DNA of 64,000 nt from Mauremys mutica (taxonomy: Eukaryota; Chordata; Testudines; Geoemydidae). The notes below the pieces were generated by a model, which did not search any database, was not told the DNA's origin, and saw only the letters and a list, made by a program, of their open reading frames with translations. The position numbers and the translations under genes were made by a program. This document shows, piece after piece, positions 46,283-57,696 of the stretch; positions within the stretch are counted from its first letter, which is position 1; every line of letters begins with the position of its first letter. The DNA is taken from NCBI RefSeq assembly GCF_020497125.1, contig NC_059087.1, positions 16,525,925 through 16,589,924 of the forward strand, in the 5' to 3' direction.

Positions 46283-48619
46283 GTAACATGAAAAGGAACA
46301 GGGAACAAATTCTTCAGTGGTCTTGCTTTTGTGGCCCTGTATCAAGTATAACCTCCCTGCACAATTTTGTATTGGGTATTCAAAACTAGTTATTAGTGAT
46401 ATGTTTGCTACTCCAACACACTGTTCTCAACTCTTCAGTGATCATTTTGGAAATTACTAAGTTTTTGGTAATAAAAATTTCAACCTTCTTGTTACACTTC
46501 ATTTCTTGGCATACTTCATTCACTCTTCACCTTAAAATATCTTTTCACCGCTTGTCTGGGTGGTTTCTTGTTGCTTTATTTGTGTTTGGATTGATTTTGC
46601 AGGCTTCCACTCACTTGCTCTCTAAAGAGAGGTCTGTGGCTTTGTAATAAAGCCAGTTGTTCCATGCAAAGCTGAGCTCATCAGCAGGGTTTTAATACTC
46701 TAAATGGAGGAGACCTGTAATGAGAGTAGAGAAGCAATACTGTAATACAGTTGGCCTGTATGACTAATCAGTTAGATAAAGAATTCAGACTGCAGAATAC
46801 CAGAGCTGTCGTGCCTGATTGATGATAACAGCAGCCAAATGACTTATTGCCCTTACTATTAGCATCCTCACTGTTAAAGAGGAGATTTCCTGCATTGTGC
46901 AATAGATTTGTCCTATTGTGCACAATGCTGGCTCTTGTAGCACATTATATTGAAATCAAAAACAAAGGAGGTCAAACTGGATGATTCCCTGAATTTATTC
47001 ACAAATGCAGTGACCTAGGAATGTGAACTAATGCTTGTTATGTCCCGCTCCTCACGCACACATAAGAAGTGGGCCTCTGTGTCTGAATTTATCAGAATAT
47101 GAAGAATTTAATGTCTTATCTCTAATGACCTGGATCATGGGGTTTGTTTCACTTTCTTTCGATAAATCTCTCAGAGCATAGGTGGGGCTAACTTCTGTGA
47201 ATTGTGGCTGTTGTTATAATGTTGGTGACATGCATAAGCATAGAATTAAATGAATGAGATTAAATCTCTTATAATGGGACAGTGGGAAAATAAATAATTT
47301 GCTTTGTTTAAATTTAATTTAATTTGTTTTGCCTTATGGTTTAAGCTGTAAATGGTTCTTAGAGAATTGTATTAATTTTTTTACCTAGTAATTTGAATCT
47401 ACTGTAGTATGCAGAAAAATATGAAGCATAAAGTTACGTTGGGGAGAGGGGAGGAGAAGGTTGGGAGAAGGAAGATTGTGACCTCAGCGCATTTTCTGCT
47501 GTGAATGAAAAGATGGAGATTCTTTCCTTGCAGAATCCGAGATCCAAATGTAAACTTCAGAGTGCCACTCCACTCCCTATTCTGCAAAAAGTAACCAGAC
47601 AGTGGATATACAGGAAATTTCTAACACATAGGTGTGATAATGTTTCATGTGAACTGTGAATTCATCATATGGTCTAAGTCCTAGGGCTATTGTTTTGGAG
47701 TGTGTGGCAGAATAATGTGACTTTCTCAACATTCTAGCACCAATGTGTATTTTCTCCAATTTTGAGATTCAGCCATTGTTACTAGTATACTCTCCAAAAC
47801 AGAAGTGGAAGATGGCTTCTGCTGATTGGATGCTTTGTCTACTAAACATGAAGCATTCTTGGAACAGAATTCCATTGATTGCCTGGACTGTCACCCCAGG
47901 TATTCTCGTAATTTACTAGAGCTTCCTGAGTTCTACCGTGTAGGTTGACAGATTTCCTATAGAAGGAGCCCAAATTATAACTACCTAAGGGTCATTATCA
48001 GCCAGAAATTGAACTTGGTACTTGGCAAAGACCCCTAGAACCTAATGTCCCAGGAGATAAGAACTAAGATAGGTTGCTGACTTTGAATCCCTCCAGCATG
48101 GATGGCCCATCTCTAACTAAAGAGTGGTTCAAATCAGAACAGCAGTCCTGAAGCCACTTTAACTTTGGAGAAGCTTGGATCTGGATCGAAATTTCTTAGC
48201 TCAGCCCTGACTCTTAAATGCACACATTGCCTGAAAAGACGGTCTAGGACTCTCTCTAGAACCTGTCAGGCAACAGGTTTTGACTGTTATTGATGGGAAG
48301 CTAGCCTTCCTTGACTCTTCTCTTCGACTATTGGATGACAACTTTGGGAAGTTATTGCAGTTACTCTGGGCCTGCACTTATAACTCTGGGGGCACTATTG
48401 GTCCACAGTTTCTATAACAATGCTGTTGCTAGTAAAGACTAGCCCCGATTCTTTAATACAAACACTGTTGAGTTGTTCATACTGGGAAGCGCTGTTCTTG
48501 CAAGAGGTATTAGTGCTAAGGAAGGATCTTCAGAATTGCCCAACACTAAGAGAGTACAGAGTCTCAAGCATGTGATTTAGTTTTTGAGCTATCACTTGTT
48601 TCTCAATCGTTTTTCTTTA
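46283..48619. other. No recognisable feature
   Basis: AT-rich DNA; short open frames (up to 83 codons) lack recognisable motifs. No element ends are visible. Confidence 0.5.
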
Positions 48620-48621
48620 TA

Positions 48622-48801
48622 CACCTCTACCTCGATATAACGCTGTCCTTGGGAGCCAAAAAATCTTACCGCGTTATAGGTGAAACTGTGTTATATTGAA
48701 CTTGCTTTGATCCACCGGAGTGCCAAGCCTCCCACCGCCACCCCCCAGAGCACTGCTTTACCGCGTTATATCCAAATTCATGTTATATCGAGGTAGCGGT
48801 G
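48622..48801. mobile_element. Tc1/mariner-type MITE, 180 bp
   Basis: The ends are CACCTCTACCTCGATATAAC and GTTATATCGAGGTAGCGGTG, an inverted repeat of about 20 bp with one mismatch, flanked by the TA dinucleotide at 48620-48621 and 48802-48803. A further inner pair, 'accgcgttata', occurs twice. The interior has no transposase. Confidence 0.88.
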
Positions 48802-48803
48802 TA

Positions 48804-51800
48804 TCTGATTCTAAAAATTTCTGTGTAACAGAAACTTTCCTCCTGCGCACTTCATTCAGTGATGAGACAGTCCAGGCTACTGAAATATAACAGCAATATC
48901 GAGTAACTGGAATTTACTATCAGACGTTTTGGTTTTGAGAAGTGAATTTGGCACTCATGAAGGTGAGGAACTGTCAGCAGTGGCTGAAACCCAGGCACCT
49001 TTGGGAAAGGTTGCCTCACACCTACCCCCATCAGCTTTGTAATGGACAGACTGTCAGTTGTGCTGCATTTTACGGTGTCTGGTACAGATAAATGACCATC
49101 AAATTCAGTTTTTTTTCTGATCTAAATAGCACAGTGAATTGGTCTCCATCTTTATGTAAGTGTAAGCCAGGCAGAGAAGTCCTATCTAATAACCACCATT
49201 TGGGTGGTGTCAGATACAACTCAAACTGGTCTGAGTAATTTAAAATACACCAGACTGCATCTTTTAGATTGTAATATAAATGTTCTGGATTCATGTATCT
49301 GCATTACTTAAAGCTCCTGAGATCTCAGATAGTTTAGACTCTTATTTGCTATATTGATATGAAATACTTCTACTGATTCGGTTTAAAAGCAAGACCTGAA
49401 TTGGTGAACCAGCCTAATGCTCTATCTCCTGAACAGATGCCAGATAAAAATGCTATAATGTTCCCTAGACTAATAGCATTCACTCCTCTGTGGAGACATC
49501 CCTGCTTGACACCTATGTGAAAGGATCCTAGATTCAAAGTCTGGATGGGCCAAGGGATACACTGAATACGTGATCATTATGAAGATGGAGTTTTGTGCCA
49601 TTTTGCCCAATGGAAGCAAATAAACAATCTGCTTCATAGTTGTTTCTTACATTCTTTGCAGGTCAGGCATGTCTTACAGACAGATCAGGATGGTAAATTA
49701 GTTTAACCAGAGGCCTCTGTGATTGAGTTGCCCCTCTGAGGCTATGGATCAAAACAGTTGATATTGAGCCTGTTTAAAGTTCAGATGTGTCTGAATTGCT
49801 GGGCCTAGTGACAATTTTGGCTGCAGAGCTCTGCACAAACTGCAGACAAATGAGAGAAGAAATGGGGATACATGCAAATGGCAAATCATGATAGTCTTGC
49901 CGGGATGAATGCCCCTTTCACCTCATAGCAACAAGTTACACAGTCTGCATAGATGTACACATTAGTGCTGTTTGGTGGATGGAATGAAGCAGCATGTATA
50001 ATCCTATTTAGAGAAAACATACAAATATGTCCCCAGGGAACTTCTGAAATAATTTTGTAAAAACAGAGACAAAACCAGACTATACTGAAGTTGTGAGGAG
50101 AGAAAGCAAACTATGATGGGAAGAACTTGTACAGATTTGCAGTTGCTACAACAAATGCAGGATCATAGCTTTCAAATGTCCAACCAACAGAAAAAGAGCT
50201 GTGTTCCTATTATGCCTGAATAAGTGTTTGCTTGGCACTGTGTGTTTCTATGACGCCTTTCACCTCTAGAAATCTTTTAAAAAATTCTTAGTTCCAGGGG
50301 AAAGAATCTTACATATCTGAAAGTCAGATCCCCCTGACCAGTCCACACATCGCTTCCCGCTGCTGTGTCTAGAAGTCCCTCTCTGTAGCAGACCTGTTTA
50401 TCAAGTCCAGGTGTTAAAGTTCACTATCAGGTGAGCTTACATTAACATTTCCACAAAGGAGTGTTTGATCCAGGAATACCATATGGAAGAAGCAGTCTTT
50501 TCCCTCCTCAGAGAAGGACTATTGTGCCCTCTTTTTACCTTTAGGAGATTCCTCCACCTTCCTATCTCTAAGTTCACAGGCCATTTTGATCGCCACTCCT
50601 TTGATACTCCTCACCAGTCAAGGTGATTGACATTTTGATTTGTATATCAGTTTTTCTTGGCTATAGGTTTTGAATCATGTCCTCATGGTGGATGTGTCTT
50701 GGATGATCAGCAGTAGCATGGATTTGACTCTTTAAATTTGCTTCTACTATGAAATGTAAACTGACGGATTACAGACCCTCTGTCACAACATGGTTGATAT
50801 TCAAAATTCAAACATTAGTTTTGATTGGGAACATAGGTCACAATTAAAATTGTGCTTCTGCTGCAAATATGTTGACAAATTCAAAATTTGCTATCCATAA
50901 GTATCTGTACTTAAAGTTAGCTTTTACTGACAGGAATATTCATAAAACTTGTTCGCGTAAATATTTGAGGAATATAGAAAGAGGTTATGTCAACACCGTT
51001 CAGATACACTCAACTGTTTAAGTAAACATTCATAGAAAATATTTGGAGGTATTCACCTTCTGTAACTGTAATGTTAAAAAGCAGAGTACAGGTTCTTCTT
51101 ACCCTCTGTATTAATCTCATTGCACATAAACTTGAAGCAGTTCCACTCAGGTTTATTGGGCTGCTCAGTGGAACTACGTCAAGGCACTAGTCAATAAATC
51201 TATAAAATGTTTTATGTTACGATGACTCTTCTGTCCTAACCTGCTTTTACTGTTCTGCCTGCTCCTACAGTAGTGTGAAAATTATAGAGCAAGCCAGCCC
51301 TTCAGATTGGCAGGAGCCCTGTGGCTGAGTACGGAATTAGATAATAGAAAAGATTGCTTGGCTTGTCTAGCAGGGTGAGATATATGAACCCTATGGAACA
51401 ATTCCAGTGTTTAATTAAAAATATTAGAAACACAGACTGTCCTCTAGTTCCTACCTTCTCTTCCTCTTTCATGCTCATCTAGTGACTATCTTGATAGTCC
51501 TGTAAACTAGAAAAAAATCAGTGGTGGCCCTTTCTGTTGTCATAGCTCTTGGTCTAGGGATACCTGTCCCCCTGATACTTTCCTATGCTCTCACATGTTG
51601 CTTGGTAATTACAATTGCATAGTCTCCTGTGAGAGATTAATTTACCCTCCACTTTTCCCCAGTGTGCTCCTTAAGGTCACACCTTTGTGGGAGTTTCATT
51701 GAAATGCCAGAATACGTAGGATATGTCTATTCAGTTGTGTTAGGACTTTAGCCACAACTCACTTTCTGTTAATTCTCCAAAGAAAAGTGTTTAGTGATAC

Positions 51801-52735
51801 ATATTAGTGCTTTTTCATTAATGTACAAGTTATTACTAGAAAAGGAGGCTGTCATTTTTCTTTCTCCTTTTTCCAGACATCTATCCCCCGTCCTCAAAGC
51901 TCTTCCATGGGTTGGTCTATCCTTCAGGGTGTCATCCTAAAATGTTGCAGGGATCTGCCAGCAGAGGGCACCTTCAATCCAGTGTGTGTGACACATCCCG
52001 CACAGCCCTTCTCCATGTCATATATTACTGTGGCTCTATAACTAATGAAACCTCAGTCATTAGCCCACAGCAGGGCCTGGACTTTCCCACTAAGTTTCTG
52101 AGATCGGGGCTCCAGGACAGCTGAATCATTTTGCCAAGTGCTTTCATACCCAAAGGCTTCCTGATCAGTCATCTTAAATGATTAGTGGTGGCCACCACAA
52201 AATGAAATTTAAGATGAACTGAAAGAGAGTTTACTTGTCATATACCAGTGTTTCCAGGGCTCTTTGCAGGTCTAGTTTTTGTGCTGTATGAGGTTAATAG
52301 CTTCACAGGTACACTGATATTAATAAGTAATTCTTCATTCAAGGTTATATTGAACTGCTGAAGTTGGAGATAGCTCTCTGCTGTGACAATACTGTGCATA
52401 AAACAGCTATCCTACCAAATTATAAGGGATAAAATAATAATCTGCACAGTCAGATGTTTTGAAGCCACATAGGAAGGCAACAGGATTTGAATGTAGTTGA
52501 TTTACCTAGTAGAGGAACCTGAATACAAGCAGCAAATTCAGCAAAACAACCAATTGGTATGTCAATTAAATCTTTCTAGTAAATGAATCGTAGAACAAAT
52601 TTAGCTTTAGGCTTTTGATGCTGCTTCTATAGCAGTAGTTTATTCATCAGTAGACAGTTCTAATAATTAAATAATACATGGTACTTTATCTTCAAAACAC
52701 TGAAACATTAATGCAATAGCCCTTGCAAAATAAGT
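48804..52735. other. No supported gene
   Basis: About 3.9 kb of unique-looking DNA with only short, motif-free open frames (70-74 codons at most). Confidence 0.5.
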
Positions 52736-52737
52736 AA

Positions 52738-52870
52738 ATACTCCAATTATCCCTGTTTTAGAGACAGAGGGAAAGAGACTTGCTCAAGGCCACCCAGCAA
52801 GCCTGTGTTAGAGCTAGAACGACTGACTCCAAGCCCTGTGCACAGACCACTAGATAACACTGCCTCTCAT
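52738..52870 (-). mobile_element. MIR-like SINE remnant
   Basis: Text such as 'aattatccctgttttagaga', 'gagacttgctcaaggccac' and 'ccagcaagcctgtgttag' resembles the complement of the MIR core and 3' part, a tRNA-derived SINE found across amniotes. It is highly diverged with no TSD. Confidence 0.6.
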
Positions 52871-52871
52871 G

Positions 52872-53662
52872 AACCTCTTCAGGAAATGTGACTATTTACC
52901 ATAGGAAGTGGTGTTTTGTTTTATTTTATTTTGGCCAATTTTATTTAAAGAAATGGGTACGGGGCTTGACATTTTGATTGCATTCAGTAGGCAACACTGG
53001 CAAACATTTTATTTATTATTTGCACTGCAGTAGAGGCTTGGCATCCCAGTCATGGGTTAGACCACATTTATGTTCTTGGAGAGAGATACCGATAGCACCT
53101 CCCCAAAATGTAGCTTCAGACTCTGAAGTTACACTGTGAGGGACAGATTACAGGACATATAGTGGAGAATATTCCGTGCCTCAGCAGACACACCTTGCTT
53201 CTCTATTTTTATACTTGGGTTGGATTTTAAATGATTGAGAAGTTAATTGTTGACCATTTTTGCTGTCTACGGAAGACTTGTAAATCATAATATAAAACTG
53301 GCTGTACTAATGGAGTTTGCAGCTCAAGTAAGGGTCACTTTAAGGCTGGCCTTATGTGGGTTCATTCTGCCCTGTACTTATGAAAGAGGCAGCCATAATC
53401 TGGGTGCAAAGTGTTGGTGAACACAGGGAGATTAGTCACCTAGTGGCCATCTTTCTATTCTCCATTGCCCTCTGAACTATCAAGTCCAACCTCCACAGTG
53501 AAATCAAAGAAGTGGGCTGAGAGGTAAATTATGCTTCAGACCCAGACTTCGTTCTCTCAGGCCAGCTCCTCCAAGCCTAATTCTCCTATATTTATAGAAA
53601 CAGAGAGGGGAAAATTGGGATCTTCATGTGGCCTGATACTTTAAATCTTCATAAAATGATAC
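52872..53662. other. No recognisable feature
   Basis: AT-rich DNA with no supported gene or repeat boundary. Confidence 0.5.
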
Positions 53663-53670
53663 CTCATGAG

Positions 53671-54390
53671 TAAGGCTACGTTTTAGTCATGGGTATTTTT
53701 AGTAAAAGTCATGGACAGGTCACACACAATAAACAAAAATTCATGGGCAGGTGACCTGTCCATGACTTTTACTAAAAATACCCTTGACTAAAACTTGGGT
53801 GTTCTGGGGACTCTGGGAGTGCTGCTGGTGCTGGGGGGCTCTGGGATGTCCACTGGTGCTTGTGGGGACTTCAGGGTGCCTGTTGGCGCTTGGGGGGGTG
53901 CTCTGCGGCACCCACTGGAGCTCAGAGATGGGGGAATGGCCTGGGACCGCCGCTGCTAGTGGGAGCCATCAGGGACCACTGCTGCTGTGAGTGCCGGGAC
54001 CGCTGCCGCTGGCGGGAGGCATCCTGGGACCACCAGAGCCGGCAGGGAGCACCTGGGACTGCTGCTGCCACTGCTGATGGGGGGCAGCCCAGGATCGCTG
54101 CTGCTGGCCACCACCTGTCCCAGGATCACTGCTGCTGGCCGCCGCCAGCCCTGGGACTGCTGGTGATGGCGGGGGACGGCCCAGGACCACTGCTGTTGCT
54201 GGGGGAGGTACCGGGGGGGGATAGGACCCACTGCTGTTGCTGGGGGGGCAGTGCAGCTGGCCCCAGGGCTGCCAAGCTGCTTGGGCAGCCCTGGGGTCAG
54301 ACATATCTGAAGGCTGCACAAGTCACTGGTGTCCCAGAAAATCATGGAATCTGTGACTTCAGTGACCTCCATGACAGACTTGCAGCCTTA
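53671..54390. mobile_element. hAT-like element, 720 bp, with a 44-bp terminal hairpin
   Basis: The short ends are TAAGGCTACG and 'cttgcagccTTA', with a perfect 8-bp duplication, CTCATGAG, at 53663-53670 and 54391-54398. Close to the left end, 53680-53723 is an almost perfect inverted copy of 53751-53794 around a 27-nt loop. The rest is GC-rich with repeated 'ctgctgctgg', which generates open frames of 116-186 codons on both strands that I regard as compositional. The same architecture occurs at 62564-63148. Confidence 0.88.
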
Positions 54391-54399
54391 CTCATGAGA

Positions 54400-55020
54400 G
54401 AGTCCTCTAGATTATGTTAGTCCCCTTCAGGGTTTGTAGGAATTAAGATGTGTTCAGAACTCTGAACAGCTATGCTTCCATTGCCTCATTATGCTCTGAG
54501 TGTCCCAACTTGTTTCCTGTCTTAGAGAACTTCCTAAGCAAATTAATATAAGTTTGAAAGCTCGACCCACTCTAGCTTTCAACAAAATCATAGTTTTAGT
54601 GACATCCACTTAAAATTACAGATGTATGGCCATATGCTCCTACATCTAGCTGCTGAAAATGTAACTATCTACTCAAAATTCTGCTTCAGAAGTTTCCTAT
54701 TGGTGTGCCATCATAGGAACTTACAGCACAGTGCCACAAAGAAGGTCAAAACAAGATCCACAAACTCAAAGTTACTGTGGTGGGATGAAGACAGGGTAAT
54801 GCCAAAATATTACGTATGTTCTCATGGGAAATCTGGTGTACATCACTACAGGAAATATACAGCAAAGTGATGCTGCATTCAGTAATCTACAAACTTTACA
54901 AGTAGTGCCGCAAAGATGTCTAACTTACAATGCACTGAGCAGCATTAATTTGCTGTTTACAGATTTCCTCATCTTAGAATGGCAAAATATAAATACCTGA
55001 CTGAATGTCTAAGCACTCAT
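54400..55020. other. No recognisable feature
   Basis: Unique-looking DNA; the 82-codon frame at 54622-54870 has no motif that I recognise. Confidence 0.45.
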
Positions 55021-55025
55021 GTTTG

Positions 55026-55240
55026 GGGGAGGGATAGCTCAGTGGTTTGAGCATTGGCCTGCTAACCCCAGGGTTGTGAGTTCAGTTCTTGAGGGGGCCG
55101 CTTAGAGATCTGGGGCAAAATCAGTACTTGGTCCTGCTAGTGAAGGCAGGGGGCTGGACTTGATGACCTTTCAGGGTCCCTTCCAGTTCTATGAGATAGG
55201 TGTATCTCCATATGTATATATAATATATATATATTAAAAG
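55026..55240 (+). mobile_element. tRNA-derived SINE with CR1-like tail
   Basis: The head is tRNA-like: A box 'tagctcagtggtttgagca' at about 55035 and B box 'ggttgtgagttcagttc' at about 55071-55087, spaced as in a tRNA. The 3' part at about 55152-55190 ('ggacttgatgacctttcag', 'ggtcccttccagttctatg') matches CR1 3' ends in this window, so CR1 machinery probably mobilised it. It ends in an (AT)n-rich tail. It resembles the known cryptodiran turtle tRNA-Lys-derived SINEs. Confidence 0.85.
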
Positions 55241-55394
55241 GGTCAATCTGCAAAGAATAAGGTCATCTCTCCATGCTGTGAGGTGTTCAGAAAAATTTCA
55301 CTACACATTTCAGTACTCCTTGGCCCCCGGCTACAAATGCTGCCATGTACAGTGATAGCATATATGCTTCAGATTCTGCAGTTCAGTGGGCTAG

Positions 55395-56150
55395 ATTGTC
55401 CTGGTGTAACATGAGTGCAAAGTAATACACTTAGGAAGGAAAAATCAAATGCACAACTAGAAAATGGGGAACAGGCTAGGCAGCTGTACCGCTGAAAAGG
55501 ATCTGGTTATAGTGGATCACAAATTGAATATGAGCCCACATTGTGATGCAGTTATGAAAAAGGCTAATATCATTCCAAGGTATAGTAACAGGATTGTCAT
55601 GTGTAGGTAATTGTGGGAGGCAATTGTCTTGCTCTATTCAGCACTGGCGAGGCCTCAGCTGGAATACTGTGTCCACTTCTGGGTGCCACACTTTAGGAAA
55701 GATTTAGACAAATTGGAGAGAGTCCGGAGGAGAGCAACAAAATTGATAAAAGGTTAAAAAAACTTAGCCTTGAGAAAAGAAGACTGAGGAGGAACCGATA
55801 CAGTCTTCAAACATGTTTAGGGCGGATATAAAAAGGATGGTTATCAGCTGGTCTCCATGTACTACCATGATGGTAGAACAAGAAGTAATGGGCTTAAGCT
55901 GCAGCAAGGGAGATTTAGGTTAAATATTAGGAAAACATTTCTAGCTATAAGGGTATTTAAGCTCCGGCACAGTCTTCCAAGGGAGGTTGTGGAATCCCCA
56001 TCACTAGAGGTTTTTAATAACAGATTGGATAAATGCATGTTAGGGATGGTCTAGTTTGACTTGGGCCTGCCTCAGTGCAGGAAGCTGGACTGGATGACTT
56101 ACTGAGGTCCTTTCCAGGCCTACATTTATATGATTCTCTATGATTCCATG
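55395..56150 (+). mobile_element. CR1-type LINE, RT C-terminus and 3' end
   Basis: The text from 'gtgcaaagtaatacacttag' through 'gatctggttatagtggatc', 'cattccaaggtatagtaaca' and 'ggcctcagctggaatactgt' parallels the C-terminal RT part of the copies at 6430-7300 and 14160-14470. The frame at 55857-56054 ends in 'LDKCMLGMV'. The 3' end at about 56090-56145 has the CR1 'ctggatgacttactgaggtc' signature and a TGATTCTATGATT tail. Broken by stops and indels. Confidence 0.88.
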
Positions 56151-57368
56151 ATTCACTTCAGTGGAGTTACACCAGGATTGGATTTGTTCCAGGACATACA
56201 GTTTTAAAATATATTCAGTGTGTATTTAGCCACATCCACAAACATTGGGTTTAGTGTAGCAGCCCTTACTCACATGAACAGTTCTGCTGATTCTAATGGA
56301 ACTAGCTGGATGAGTAAGGGTTGCAGGATTACATCCAGCATTTTCTCATGATTTGATGACTATTTATTTACTCATGTGGCTCATTTTTGTAGTCAATATT
56401 GACAGAATTTCTCTTTTTGAACACCTTTCCATTATAAAGGGTGGTGCATCAGCCTAAAGAATGAGAATCTCAGCTAGAACCTATTGTCCTGGGCAACATA
56501 TTCATCATTTAAGTTTTTCTTGCAGGAGCTCATAGAGAGAAGAATGGAGGAATATAAAAGTTCAAGCGCCAAATATGATGCAAGAGATTGTATAAATTCA
56601 TATAATAAATAGAGAGGGGAAAATGATTAACATTTAAAATTGGTGTGGAGCTGGAATCTAAAGTTAAGCCTGGTTAACTTTTATTACTGGTGTGGTGATT
56701 ACGAACCAGAGACCACAGTTTAAAATCCCAGGATGAGTTTGTAGGGCTGAAATTAGAACTTACTTTTATTTGTAAAATGAGCAAATTTCATCTGGAATCA
56801 CTGCAGTCTTGTTTAGATAATTGGGGAAAGCACCTATTTCATTAGCTTAGTTCAATTGATCTATCTTAACACTATTGAAAACTCCACTTAACACTATTGT
56901 AGACACAATTTAACATCTTTAGCTTGATTTTTGGCAGGTCAAGTTATATCCTAGACATTGATGTTAAGTGAGATTTCCATTGGGTTAAGCTAGTTAAGTT
57001 GAGCTAACTGTATTTAAAAAAACACATGCCATTTTTTCCTAATCTAGACAAAGCCTGACAGAAGGAACCTCTTAATGCCATATCTAGAATCCCCTTTTCA
57101 AAACAGAACTGTATTCTAAGGTTCTATCTTGGAATGCAAATCAGAAAACCATTGTGTGGTCTAGAGCATGTTTCATGTGTGCACTCCACTGTTCCCCTTC
57201 TCCTTATGATGCTATAATTGAATGGGGGAAGTAGTGACCTTTTTTTCTGCTGCCATTCACTTTTAGGTACATACAGTATATGAAACAAAAATACCGTGTT
57301 ATTGTTTACTGCTACCATTGTGTCAATCAGATCTTTTACCTGTTTGGTGGAAACCATTAAAAAATTCA
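56150..57368. other. No recognisable feature
   Basis: AT-rich DNA. Short frames only, no element ends. Confidence 0.5.
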
Positions 57369-57433
57369 GTTTTACCCAGAAAAAACAACGAGGAGTACTT
57401 GTGACACCTTACAGACTAACAAATATTTATTTT

Positions 57434-57480
57434 TTTGGGCATAAGCTTTCATGGGCTAAAACCCACTTCATCAGATGCAT
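57434..57480 (-). ncRNA. Hammerhead-ribozyme-like core in PLE 3' region
   Basis: On the minus strand, CTGATGA (57474-57468) is followed by a stem-loop 'guggg..cccau' (57466-57451, with one extra A before it), then GAAA (57450-57447), then 'gcttatgc' (57446-57439), which can form a short G-C-closed stem III. This is the order of a hammerhead core: C-U-G-A-N-G-A, stem II, GAAA, stem III. The expected U-H at the cleavage site reads CC here, and TC in the related copies. Stem I pairing is poor by eye. PLEs are known to carry hammerhead motifs, but this copy may not cleave. Confidence 0.5.
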
Positions 57481-57696
57481 GGAGTGGAAAATACAGTAGG
57501 AAGATATATATAGCAGTACATGAAAAGATGGGAGTTGCCTTACACAGTGAGGGGTAGAGACAAATTAAAGTGGGCTATTATCAACCAGATGAGAAATCAC
57601 TTTTGTAGTGGTAATCAGGGTGGCTCATTTCAAACAGTTAACAGGAAGGTGTAAGTAACAGTAGGGTCAAATTAGCATGGAGAAATTAGGTTTTTT

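Noticed and set aside
53860..54420. 186-codon plus-strand frame and 138-codon minus-strand frame
   Set aside because: They lie in a GC-rich hAT-like element with 'ctgctgctgg' repeats, on both strands, and have no recognisable motif.
55026..55100. Functional tRNA gene
   Set aside because: The tRNA-like head has degenerate boxes, no acceptor-stem pairing that I can complete, and is fused to a CR1-like tail, so it is a SINE.
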